Notes under the pieces: model-generated
Told to the model about the DNA's origin: nothing
The model's input: the letters and a program-made list of their open reading frames with translations, nothing else
Databases searched by the model: none
Made by a program: the position numbers and the translations under genes
Assembly: GCF_051401765.1 (NCBI RefSeq)
Contig: NW_027480467.1
Location: 2,294,001-2,358,000, forward strand
DNA: 64,000 bases
Source of the DNA: Calliopsis andreniformis
Lineage: Eukaryota; Arthropoda; Insecta; Hymenoptera; Andrenidae
Reading direction: 5' to 3'
In this document: one piece after another, positions 40,801-52,904 of the stretch
How the letters are laid out: every line of letters begins with the position of its first letter
Position numbering within the stretch: position 1 is the stretch's first letter

Positions 40801-42372
40801 CAATCCTCAACACTCAATCCTCAATCCTCAATCTTCAATCATCAATACTCAATCTTCAGTACTCAATCCTCATCCTTCAATCCTCAATCCTCAATTCTCA
40901 GTCCTCAATACTCAGTCCTCAATCGTCAATCCTCAATCCCCAATCCTCAATCTTCAATCCTCAATCCTCAATCCTCAATCCTCAATCCTCAATATTCAAT
41001 CCTCAATAATCAATCTTCAATCCTCAATCCTCAATCCTCAATCCTCAATCCTCAATCCTCAGTCTTCAATCCTCAATACTCAATCTGCAATCCTCAATAA
41101 TCAATCTCCAATCCTAGATCCTCAATCTCCGATCCTCAGTCCTTAATCCTCAATCTTCAATCCTCAATCGCCAGTCCACAATCCTCAATCCTCAATCCTC
41201 AATCCTCAATATTCAACACACGACCCTCAACCATAAATTCTCAATACTCAACCATCAATCCTCAATTCCCGATACTCAATAGAATATCCTGAATTCTCAT
41301 GGTTGAGTACTCAAACCACAATATTCAATAATCAAATCTCAATCCTCAAACATCAATTCTCAACACTCAATCCTCAACACTCAGTCCTCTCTCTTCAATC
41401 CTCCATCCTCAATCCTCAATCCTCAAGAGTCAATCCTCAATCCTCAATCTTCAAACCTCAATTCTCAGTCCTCAAACCTCAATCCCGAATCCTCAAACCT
41501 GAATCCTCAATCTTCAGCTCTCAGTCCTCAACAATCAATTGTCAATCCTCAATCCTCAATAGAATATCCTCAATTCACAGTTTTCAATACTCAATCGCCA
41601 TTCTTCAATCTTCAAATCTCAATCCACAAACATCAATTCTCATCACTCAACCCTCAACACTCAGTCCTCAATCTTCAATCCTCAATCCTCAATCCTCAAT
41701 CTTCAATCCTCAATAAACAATCTTCAATCCTCAATCCTCAATTCTCAGTCCTCAATGCTCAACCCTCAATCGTCAATCCTCAATCCCCAATCCTCAATCT
41801 TCAATCCCCAATCCTCAATCCTCAATCCTCAATCCTCAATCTTCAATCCTCAACACTCAACCTTCAATCCTCAATCCTCAATCCTCAATCCTCAGTCCTC
41901 AATCCTCAATACTCAATACTCAATCCTGAATCCTCAATATTCAACACACAACCCTCAACCATCAATTCTTAATACTCAACCACCAATCCTCAATTCTCAA
42001 TACTCAATAGAATATCCTGAATTCTCATGTTTCAATACTCAATCCACAATACTCAATAATCAAATCTCAATCCTCGAACACCAATTCTCAACGCTCAATC
42101 CTCAACACTCAGTCCTCTATCTTCAATCTTCCATCCTCAATCCTCTATCCTCAAGCGTCATTCCTCAATCCTCAATTCTCAACCCTCAATCCTCAGCCCT
42201 CAAACCTCAATTCCGAATCCACAATCTTCAATACTCAATCCTCAATCCCCAATCCTCAATCCTCAATCTTCAATCCTCAATACTCAATCTTCAAGTCTCA
42301 ATGCTGAATCCTCAATCCTCAAACCTCAATCCCCAATCAACAATCTTCAATCTTCAATCCTCAATCCTCAAT
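37822..42372 (+). repeat. HOR unit of 4,551 bp, copy 1
   Basis: Markers at +4,551 or, past the nested duplication, +5,181: 37,883/42,434, 38,479/43,030, 40,141/45,322, 41,286/46,467. Content: beta-core tail, ATTC-loop inverted repeat, a block with CAACGTTCAATCC and TACCCAAGCCTC (38,960-39,000), CAATAGATTATCCTCAATTC (39,329), an alpha-like stretch with an ATTG-loop inverted repeat (40,141), the CAGTGCTGAATC landmark (40,782), then a beta core internally deleted of what lies at 15,680-16,570 in copy 1. Confidence 0.83.
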
Positions 42373-42589
42373 CCTCAATATTCAAAACACAACCCCCAAC
42401 CATCAATCCTCAATTCTCAATACTCAATAGAGTATCCTGAATTCTCATGTTTCAATACTGAATCCACAATACTCAATAATAAAATCTCAATCCTCAAACA
42501 TCAATCCTCAACGCTCAATCCTCAATCCTCAATACTCAATCGTCAGTCTTCAATCCTCAATCCTCAATCCTCAATCCTCAATCCGCAAT

Positions 42590-43219
42590 CCTCAATCTTC
42601 AATCCTCAATACTCAATCTTCAATCCTCAATCCTCAAACCTGAAATCCTCAATCCTCAATATTCAACACACAACCCTCAAACTTCAATCCTCAATACTCA
42701 AACATCAATCCTCAATTCTCAATACTCAATCGTCAGCCTTCAATCCTCAACACTCAATCTTCAATCCTCAATCCTCAATCTTCAATTCTCAATCTTCGAT
42801 CCTCAATACTGAATCTTCAATCCTCAATCCTCAATCCTCAATCCCCAATCCTCAATCCTCAATCTTCAATCCTCAATACTCAATCTTCAAGTCTCAATGC
42901 TGAATCCTCAATCCTCAAACCTCAATCCCCAATCAACAATCTTCAATCTTCAATACTCAGTCCTCTATCCTCAATCCTCAATCCTCAAAATTCAACCATC
43001 AGTCCTCAATTCTCAATACTCCATAGAATATCCTGAATTCTCAGGATTCAATACTCAAACGTCAATCTTCAACCCTCAGCCCTCATTCTGAATCCTCAAT
43101 CCTCAATCCTCAATCCTCAATTTTCAATCCTCAATCCTCAACCCTCAATCCTCAATCCGCAATCCTCAATCTTCAATCCTCAATACTCAATCTTCAATCC
43201 TCAATCCTGAATCCTCAAT
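42590..43219 (+). repeat. 630-bp nested duplication, left copy
   Basis: AATGCTGAATCC at 42,897 and the inverted repeat at 43,030 recur 630 bases later at 43,527 and 43,660. 630 is 90 x 7. It is absent from the flanking 4,551-bp copies, so it is younger than that amplification or was lost twice. Confidence 0.8.
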
Positions 43220-43849
43220 CCTCAATCTTCAATCCTCAATACTCAATCTTCAATCCTCAATCCTCAAACCTGAAATCCTCAATCCTCAATATTCAACACA
43301 CAACCCTCAAACTTCAATCCTCAATACTCAAACATCAATCCTCAATTCTCAATACTCAATCGTCAGCCTTCAATCCTCAACACTCAATCTTCAATCCTCA
43401 ATCCTCAATCTTCAATTCTCAATCTTCGATCCTCAATACTGAATCTTCAATCCTCAATCCTCAATCCTCAATCCCCAATCCTCAATCCTCAATCTTCAAT
43501 CCTCAATACTCAATCTTCAAGTCTCAATGCTGAATCCTCAATCCTCAAACCTCAATCCCCAATCAACAATCTTCAATCTTCAATACTCAGTCCTCTATCC
43601 TCAATCCTCAATCCTCAAAATTCAACCATCAGTCCTCAATTCTCAATACTCCATAGAATATCCTGAATTCTCAGGATTCAATACTCAAACGTCAATCTTC
43701 AACCCTCAGCCCTCATTCTGAATCCTCAATCCTCAATCCTCAATCCTCAATTTTCAATCCTCAATCCTCAACCCTCAATCCTCAATCCGCAATCCTCAAT
43801 CTTCAATCCTCAATACTCAATCTTCAATCCTCAATCCTGAATCCTCAAT
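43220..43849 (+). repeat. 630-bp nested duplication, right copy
   Basis: It begins at a join near 43,220 where CTGAATCCTCAATCC runs into TCTTCAATCCTCAATACTC instead of the CCCCAATCAACAATCC found at the same place in the other copies. By eye it is identical to the left copy over most of its length. Confidence 0.78.
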
Positions 43850-46800
43850 CCTCAATCCCCAATCAACAATCCTCAATCTTCAATACTCAACCCTCTATCC
43901 TCAATCCTCAATCCTCAATCCTCAATTTTCAATCCTCAGTCCTCAACACTCAATGCTCAATCCGCAATCCTCAATCTTCAATCCTCAATTCGCAATCCTC
44001 AATCCTCAGTCCTCAGACCTCAAGCATCAATACTCAACCCTCAGACCTCGTCCTCAATCCACAACCATCAATCCTCAATCCTCGATCTTCATTCATCAAT
44101 ATTCAACCTTCAATCCTCAATCCTCAATACTCAATACTCAATCCTCAATCCTCAACGTTCAATCCTCAATACCCAAGCCTCAATCCCCAATCCTCAACCC
44201 ACAATCCTCAACATTCAATCTTCAATACTCAATCTTCAATCCTCAATCCTCAGTCCTCAATCCTCAATCCTCAATCCTCAATCGTCAATCTTCAATCCTC
44301 AATACTCAATCTTCAATCCTCAATCCTCAATCCCCAATCCTCAATCCTCAATCCTCATTCTTCAATCCTCACTTCCCAATCCTCAATCTTCAATCCTCAA
44401 TCCTCAAACCTCAATCCTCAGTCCTCAAACCTCAATTCTGAATCCTCAATCCTGAATCCTCAATCCTCAGCCCTCAGTCCTCAACAATCAGTTGTCAATC
44501 CTCAATCCTCAATAGATTATCCTCAATTCACAGTTATCAATACTTAATACTCAATCTGCAATCTTCAAATCTCTATCCACAAACATCAATTCTCATCACT
44601 CTACCCTCAACACTCAGTCCTCAATCTTCAATCCTCAACCCTCAATCCTCAATCCTCAATCCTCAATCCTCAATCCTCAATCTTCAATCCACAATACTCA
44701 ATCTGCAATCCTCAATCCTCAATCCTCAATCCTCAATCCTCAATTCTCAATCCCCAATCCTCTGCCATCAATCCTCAAAACTCAATCCTCAAACCTCAAT
44801 CGTCAACCGTCAGTCCTCGTCCTCAATCCTCAACACTCAATCCTCAATCCTCAATCCTCAATCTTCAATCATCAATACTCAATCTTCAATCCTCAATCCT
44901 CAATCTTCAATCCTCTACCCTCAATTCTCAATTCTCAATACTCAGTCCTCAATCCTCAATCCTCAATCCTCAATCCTCTGTCCTCAAACCACAATCCTGA
45001 ATCCTCAATCCTGAATCCTCAATCCTCAATCCTCAATCCTCAATCCTCAATCCTCAATCCTTAATCCTCAACCTTCAATCCTCAGTCCTCAATCCTCAAT
45101 CTTCAATCCTCAACCCTCAATCCTCATCCTCATTCATCAATCCTCAATCTTCAATCCTCAATACTCGATCTTCAATCCTCAATCCTGAATCCTCAATCCT
45201 CAATCCTCAATCCCCAATCAACAATCCTCAATCTCCAATACTCAACCCTCTATCCTCAATCCTCAATCCTCAATCCTCAATACTCAACCATCAATCCTCA
45301 ATTCTCAATACTCAATAGAGTATCCTGAATTGTCAGGATTCAATACTCAAACGTCAATCCTCAACCCTCAGCCCTCAATCTGATTCCTCAATCCTCAATC
45401 CTCAATCCTCAATTTTCAATCCTCAATCCTCAACCCTAACTCCTCATCCTCAATTCTCAATTCTCAATCCTCAAACCTCAATCCTCAACCTTCAATCCTC
45501 AATAATCTATCTCCAATCCTAGATCTCCAATCCCCAAACCTCAATACTTAATCCTCAATCTTCAATCCTCAATCCCCAGTCCTCAATCTTAAATCCTCAA
45601 TCCTCAACACTCAATCCTCAATCCTCAATCTTCAATCATCAATACTCAATCTTCAATCCTCAATCCTCAACCTTCAATCCTCAATCCTCAATTCTCAATC
45701 CTCAACACTCAGTCCTCAATCGTCAATCCTCAATCCCCAATCCTCAATCTTCAATCCTCAATCCTCAATCCTCAATCCTCAATCCTCAATCCTCATTCCT
45801 CAAACCTCAATCCTCAACCCTCAGTCCTCATACTTAATTCTCAATTCTCAATCCTCAATCCTCAATTCTCAATCTTCAATCCTCAATAATCTATCTCCAA
45901 TCCTAGATCCCAAATCCCCAATCCTCAATCCTTAATCCTCAATCTTCAATCCTCAATCTCCAGTGCTGAATCTTAAATCCTCAATCCTCAACACTCAATC
46001 CTCAATCCTCAATCTTCAATCATCAATACTCAATCTTCAGTACTCAATCCTCATCCTTCAATCCTCAATCCTCAATTCTCAGTCCTCAATACTCAGTCCT
46101 CAATCGTCAATCCTCAATCCCCAATCCTCAATCTTCAATCCTCAATCCTCAATCCTCAATCCTCAATCCTCAATATTCAATCCTCAATAATCAATCTTCA
46201 ATCCTCAATCCTCAATCCTCAATCCTCAATCCTCAATCCTCAGTCTTCAATCCTCAATACTCAATCTGCAATCCTCAATAATCAATCTCCAATCCTAGAT
46301 CCTCAATCTCCGATCCTCAGTCCTTAATCCTCAATCTTCAATCCTCAATCGCCAGTCCACAATCCTCAATCCTCAATCCTCAATCCTCAATATTCAACAC
46401 ACGACCCTCAACCATAAATTCTCAATACTCAACCATCAATCCTCAATTCCCGATACTCAATAGAATATCCTGAATTCTCATGGTTGAGTACTCAAACCAC
46501 AATATTCAATAATCAAATCTCAATCCTCAAACATCAATTCTCAACACTCAATCCTCAACACTCAGTCCTCTCTCTTCAATCCTCCATCCTCAATCCTCAA
46601 TCCTCAAGAGTCAATCCTCAATCCTCAATCTTCAAACCTCAATTCTCAGTCCTCAAACCTCAATCCCGAATCCTCAAACCTGAATCCTCAATCTTCAGCT
46701 CTCAGTCCTCAACAATCAATTGTCAATCCTCAATCCTCAATAGAATATCCTCAATTCACAGTTTTCAATACTCAATCGCCATTCTTCAATCTTCAAATCT

Positions 46801-47553
46801 CAATCCACAAACATCAATTCTCATCACTCAACCCTCAACACTCAGTCCTCAATCTTCAATCCTCAATCCTCAATCCTCAATCTTCAATCCTCAATAAACA
46901 ATCTTCAATCCTCAATCCTCAATTCTCAGTCCTCAATGCTCAACCCTCAATCGTCAATCCTCAATCCCCAATCCTCAATCTTCAATCCCCAATCCTCAAT
47001 CCTCAATCCTCAATCCTCAATCTTCAATCCTCAACACTCAACCTTCAATCCTCAATCCTCAATCCTCAATCCTCAGTCCTCAATCCTCAATACTCAATAC
47101 TCAATCCTGAATCCTCAATATTCAACACACAACCCTCAACCATCAATTCTTAATACTCAACCACCAATCCTCAATTCTCAATACTCAATAGAATATCCTG
47201 AATTCTCATGTTTCAATACTCAATCCACAATACTCAATAATCAAATCTCAATCCTCGAACACCAATTCTCAACGCTCAATCCTCAACACTCAGTCCTCTA
47301 TCTTCAATCTTCCATCCTCAATCCTCTATCCTCAAGCGTCATTCCTCAATCCTCAATTCTCAACCCTCAATCCTCAGCCCTCAAACCTCAATTCCGAATC
47401 CACAATCTTCAATACTCAATCCTCAATCCCCAATCCTCAATCCTCAATCTTCAATCCTCAATACTCAATCTTCAAGTCTCAATGCTGAATCCTCAATCCT
47501 CAAACCTCAATCCCCAATCAACAATCTTCAATCTTCAATCCTCAATCCTCAAT

Positions 47554-50500
47554 CCTCAATATTCAAAACACAACCCCCAACCATCAATCCTCAATTCTCA
47601 ATACTCAATAGAGTATCCTGAATTCTCATGTTTCAATACTGAATCCACAATACTCAATAATAAAATCTCAATCCTCAAACATCAATCCTCAACGCTCAAT
47701 CCTCAATCCTCAATACTCAATCGTCAGTCTTCAATCCTCAATCCTCAATCCTCAATCCTCAATCCGCAATCCTCAATCTTCAATCCTCAATACTCAATCT
47801 TCAATCCTCAATCCTCAAACCTGAAATCCTCAATCCTCAATATTCAACACACAACCCTCAAACTTCAATCCTCAATACTCAAACATCAATCCTCAATTCT
47901 CAATACTCAATCGTCAGCCTTCAATCCTCAACACTCAATCTTCAATCCTCAATCCTCAATCTTCAATTCTCAATCTTCGATCCTCAATACTGAATCTTCA
48001 ATCCTCAATCCTCAATCCTCAATCCCCAATCCTCAATCCTCAATCTTCAATCCTCAATACTCAATCTTCAAGTCTCAATGCTGAATCCTCAATCCTCAAA
48101 CCTCAATCCCCAATCAACAATCTTCAATCTTCAATACTCAGTCCTCTATCCTCAATCCTCAATCCTCAAAATTCAACCATCAGTCCTCAATTCTCAATAC
48201 TCCATAGAATATCCTGAATTCTCAGGATTCAATACTCAAACGTCAATCTTCAACCCTCAGCCCTCATTCTGAATCCTCAATCCTCAATCCTCAATCCTCA
48301 ATTTTCAATCCTCAATCCTCAACCCTCAATCCTCAATCCGCAATCCTCAATCTTCAATCCTCAATACTCAATCTTCAATCCTCAATCCTGAATCCTCAAT
48401 CCTCAATCCCCAATCAACAATCCTCAATCTTCAATACTCAACCCTCTATCCTCAATCCTCAATCCTCAATCCTCAATTTTCAATCCTCAGTCCTCAACAC
48501 TCAATGCTCAATCCGCAATCCTCAATCTTCAATCCTCAATTCGCAATCCTCAATCCTCAGTCCTCAGACCTCAAGCATCAATACTCAACCCTCAGACCTC
48601 GTCCTCAATCCACAACCATCAATCCTCAATCCTCGATCTTCATTCATCAATATTCAACCTTCAATCCTCAATCCTCAATACTCAATACTCAATCCTCAAT
48701 CCTCAACGTTCAATCCTCAATACCCAAGCCTCAATCCCCAATCCTCAACCCACAATCCTCAACATTCAATCTTCAATACTCAATCTTCAATCCTCAATCC
48801 TCAGTCCTCAATCCTCAATCCTCAATCCTCAATCGTCAATCTTCAATCCTCAATACTCAATCTTCAATCCTCAATCCTCAATCCCCAATCCTCAATCCTC
48901 AATCCTCATTCTTCAATCCTCACTTCCCAATCCTCAATCTTCAATCCTCAATCCTCAAACCTCAATCCTCAGTCCTCAAACCTCAATTCTGAATCCTCAA
49001 TCCTGAATCCTCAATCCTCAGCCCTCAGTCCTCAACAATCAGTTGTCAATCCTCAATCCTCAATAGATTATCCTCAATTCACAGTTATCAATACTTAATA
49101 CTCAATCTGCAATCTTCAAATCTCTATCCACAAACATCAATTCTCATCACTCTACCCTCAACACTCAGTCCTCAATCTTCAATCCTCAACCCTCAATCCT
49201 CAATCCTCAATCCTCAATCCTCAATCCTCAATCTTCAATCCACAATACTCAATCTGCAATCCTCAATCCTCAATCCTCAATCCTCAATCCTCAATTCTCA
49301 ATCCCCAATCCTCTGCCATCAATCCTCAAAACTCAATCCTCAAACCTCAATCGTCAACCGTCAGTCCTCGTCCTCAATCCTCAACACTCAATCCTCAATC
49401 CTCAATCCTCAATCTTCAATCATCAATACTCAATCTTCAATCCTCAATCCTCAATCTTCAATCCTCTACCCTCAATTCTCAATTCTCAATACTCAGTCCT
49501 CAATCCTCAATCCTCAATCCTCAATCCTCTGTCCTCAAACCACAATCCTGAATCCTCAATCCTGAATCCTCAATCCTCAATCCTCAATCCTCAATCCTCA
49601 ATCCTCAATCCTTAATCCTCAACCTTCAATCCTCAGTCCTCAATCCTCAATCTTCAATCCTCAACCCTCAATCCTCATCCTCATTCATCAATCCTCAATC
49701 TTCAATCCTCAATACTCGATCTTCAATCCTCAATCCTGAATCCTCAATCCTCAATCCTCAATCCCCAATCAACAATCCTCAATCTCCAATACTCAACCCT
49801 CTATCCTCAATCCTCAATCCTCAATCCTCAATACTCAACCATCAATCCTCAATTCTCAATACTCAATAGAGTATCCTGAATTGTCAGGATTCAATACTCA
49901 AACGTCAATCCTCAACCCTCAGCCCTCAATCTCATTCCTCAATCCTCAATCCTCAATCCTCAATTTTCAATCCTCAATCCTCAACCCTAACTCCTCATCC
50001 TCAATTCTCAATTCTCAATCCTCAAACCTCAATCCTCAACCTTCAATCCTCAATAATCTATCTCCAATCCTAGATCTCCAATCCCCAAACCTCAATACTT
50101 AATCCTCAATCTTCAATCCTCAATCCCCAGTCCTCAATCTTAAATCCTCAATCCTCAACACTCAATCCTCAATCCTCAATCTTCAATCATCAATACTCAA
50201 TCTTCAATCCTCAATCCTCTACCTTCAATCCTCAATCCTCAATTCTCAATCCTCAACACTCAGTCCTCAATCGTCAATCCTCAATCCCCAATCCTCAATC
50301 TTCAATCCTCAATCCTCAATCCTCAATCCTCAATCCTCAATCCTCATTCCTCAAACCTCAATCCTCAACCCTCAGTCCTCATACTTAATTCTCAATTCTC
50401 AATCCTCAATCCTCAATTCTCAATCTTCAATCCTCAATAATCTATCTCCAATCCTAGATCCCAAATCCCCAATCCTCAATCCTTAATCCTCAATCTTCAA

Positions 50501-50830
50501 TCCTCAATCTCCAGTGCTGAATCTTAAATCCTCAATCCTCAACACTCAATCCTCAATCCTCAATCTTCAATCATCAATACTCAATCTTCAGTACTCAATC
50601 CTCATCCTTCAATCCTCAATCCTCAATTCTCAGTCCTCAATACTCAGTCCTCAATCGTCAATCCTCAATCCCCAATCCTCAATCTTCAATCCTCAATCCT
50701 CAATCCTCAATCCTCAATCCTCAATATTCAATCCTCAATAATCAATCTTCAATCCTCAATCCTCAATCCTCAATCCTCAATCCTCAATCCTCAGTCTTCA
50801 ATCCTCAATACTCAATCTGCAATCCTCAAT
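47554..50830 (+). repeat. HOR unit of 4,551-bp type, copy 3, truncated at the right end
   Basis: It follows copy 2 at +4,551 after the nested duplication (43,660/48,211, 43,953/48,504, 45,322/49,873, 45,963/50,514). It leaves the unit near 50,825, where CTGCAATCC is followed by more heptamers and AACCCTCTGTCC, not the AATAATCAATCTCC that starts the beta core in copies 1 and 2. At 49,930 it reads CTCATTCC where copies 1 and 2 read CTGATTCC. Confidence 0.8.
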
Positions 50831-51743
50831 CCTCAATCCTCAATCCTCAACCCTCTGTCCTCATCCTCAATTCTCAATTCTCAATCCTCAATCCTCAATC
50901 CTGAATTTTCAATCCTCAATAATCTATCTCCAATCCTAGATCCCCAATCCCCAATCCTCAATTCTTAATCCTCAATCTTCAATCCTCAATCCCCAGTCAT
51001 CAATCTTAAATCCTCAATCCTCAATCCTCAATCCTCAATCCTCATTCTTCAATCCTCAATACTCAATCTTCAGTCCTCAATCCTCAATCCTCAATCCTCA
51101 ATCCTCAATCCTCAATCCTCAATCCTCAATCTTCAATCCTCAATACTCAATCTTCAATCCTCAATACTCAATCTGCAATCCTCAATCCTCAATCCTCAAC
51201 CCTCATTCTTCAATCTTCAATACCCAATCCTCAATCTTCAATTCTCAATACTCAATCCTTAATCCTCAATCGTCAATCCTCAATCCTCAGACCTCAAACA
51301 TCAATATTCAACCCTCAATCCTCAATCCTCAACCCTCATTCTTCAATCTTCAACACCCAATCCTCAATCTTCAATCCTCAATCCTCAAAACCTCAATCCT
51401 CAATCCTCAATCCTCAATCCTCAGTCTTCAATCGTCAATACTCAATCTGCAATCCTCAATCCTCAATCCTCAATCCTCAACCCTCTGTCCTCATCCTCAA
51501 TTCTCAATTCTCAATCCTCAATCCTCAATCCTGAATTTTCAATCCTCAATAATCTATCTCCAATCCTAGATCCCCAATCCCCAATCCTCAATCCTTAATC
51601 CTCAATCTTCAATCCTCAATCCCCAGTCATCAATCTTAAATCCTCAATCCTCAATCCTCAATCCTCAATCCTCATTCTTCAATCCTCAATACTCAATCTT
51701 CAGTCCTCAATCCTCAATCCTCAATCCTCAATCCTCAATCCTC
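50790..51743 (+). repeat. Tandem pair with a second 630-bp period (second copy partial)
   Basis: CCCTCTGTCC at 50,851 recurs at 51,481, 630 bases on, followed in both by GAATTTTCAATCC and the AATAATCTATCTCC landmark. The sequence type matches 5,390-5,760 and 7,960-8,300, not the 42.6-kb duplication. The second copy breaks off near 51,743. An AAAACCTC phase slip occurs near 51,386. Confidence 0.7.
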
Positions 51744-52904
51744 AGCCCTCAGTCCTCAACAATCAGTTGTCAATCCTCAATCCTCAATAGATTATCCTCA
51801 ATTCACAGTTATCAATACTTAATACTCAATCTGCAATCTTCAAATCTCTATCCACAAACATCAATTCTCATCACTCTACCCTCAACACTCAGTCCTCAAT
51901 CTTCAATCCTCAACCCTCAATCCTCAATCCTCAATCCTCAATCCTCAATCCTCAATCTTCAATCCACAATACTCAATCTTCAATCCTCAATCCTGAATCC
52001 TCAATCCTCAATCCTCAATCCCCAATCAACAATCCTCAATCTTCAATACTCAACCTTCTATCCTCAATCCTCAATCCTCAATCCTCAATACTCAACCATC
52101 AATCCTCAATTCTCAATACTCAATAGAATATCCTGCATTCTCATGTTTCAATACTCAATCCACAATACTCAATAATCAAATCTCAATCCTCGAACATCAA
52201 TTCTCAACGCTCAATCCTCAACACTCAGTCCTCTCTCTTCAATCTTCCATCCTCAATCCTCTATCCTCAAGCGTCAATCCTCAATCCTCAATCAACAATC
52301 TTCAATCTTCAATACTCAGTCCTCTATCCTCAATCCTCAATCCTCAAAACTCAACAATCAATCCTCAATTCTCAATACTCAATAGAATATCCTGAATTCT
52401 CAGGATTCAATACTCAAACGTCAATCTTCAACCCTCAGCCCTCATTCTGAATCATCAATCCTCAATCCCCAATCCTCAATTTTCAATCCTCAATCCTCAA
52501 CCCTCAGTCCTCATCCTCAATTCTCAATTCTCAATCGTCAATCCTCAATCCTCAATCTTCAATCCACAATTCTGAATCCTCAATCCTCAATCCTCAATCC
52601 TCAATCCTCAATCCTCAATCTTCAATCCTCAATACTCAATCCGCAATCCTCAATCCTCAATCCTCAATCCTCAACACTCATCCTTCAATCTTCAATACCC
52701 AATACTCAATCTTCAATCCTCAATACTCAATCCTCAATTCTCAATCCTCAATCCTCAATCCTCAGACCTCAAACATCAAAGTTCAACCCTCAGTCCTCGT
52801 CCTCAATCCACAACACTCAATCCACAATCCTCGATCTTCAATCATCAATATTCAATCTTCAATCCTCAATCCTCAATCCTCAATCCTCAATCTTCAATCC
52901 TCAA
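51744..52904 (+). repeat. Mosaic junction block
   Basis: Short pieces of several unit types are joined here: 51,744-51,970 resembles 39,285-39,510; 51,970-52,100 resembles 6,380-6,510; a TCATGTTT cassette at 52,130 has the unique form CCTGCATTC; then come a perfect inverted repeat (52,389) in 21-kb-type context and 10.7-kb-type sequence (52,620-52,890) with CATCAAAGTTC. It separates the 4,551-bp domain from the distal alpha domain. No gene was seen. Confidence 0.6.

Larger units (their letters stand above)
14720..46484. repeat. Cassette variant with right side TCATGGTTGAGTAC (7 sites)
   Basis: Starts of ATCCTGA: 14,720; 18,411; 24,511; 33,080; 36,461; 41,286; 46,467. There is exactly one per beta core, including the deleted cores of the 4,551-bp units, which makes it the best single marker for counting beta cores. 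It is followed by AAACCACAATATTC. Confidence 0.82.
42373..47553 (+). repeat. HOR unit of 4,551-bp type, copy 2, enlarged to 5,181 bp
   Basis: It equals copy 1 plus a 630-bp internal tandem duplication (42,590-43,849). Outside that segment it follows copy 1 closely: 38,772/43,953, 40,782/45,963 and 41,303/46,484 are all 5,181 apart. Confidence 0.83.

Noticed and set aside
42590..43849. Transposon or insertion sequence at the 630-bp duplication
   Set aside because: No terminal repeats, target duplication or non-satellite sequence; both copies are heptamer satellite and tandem.
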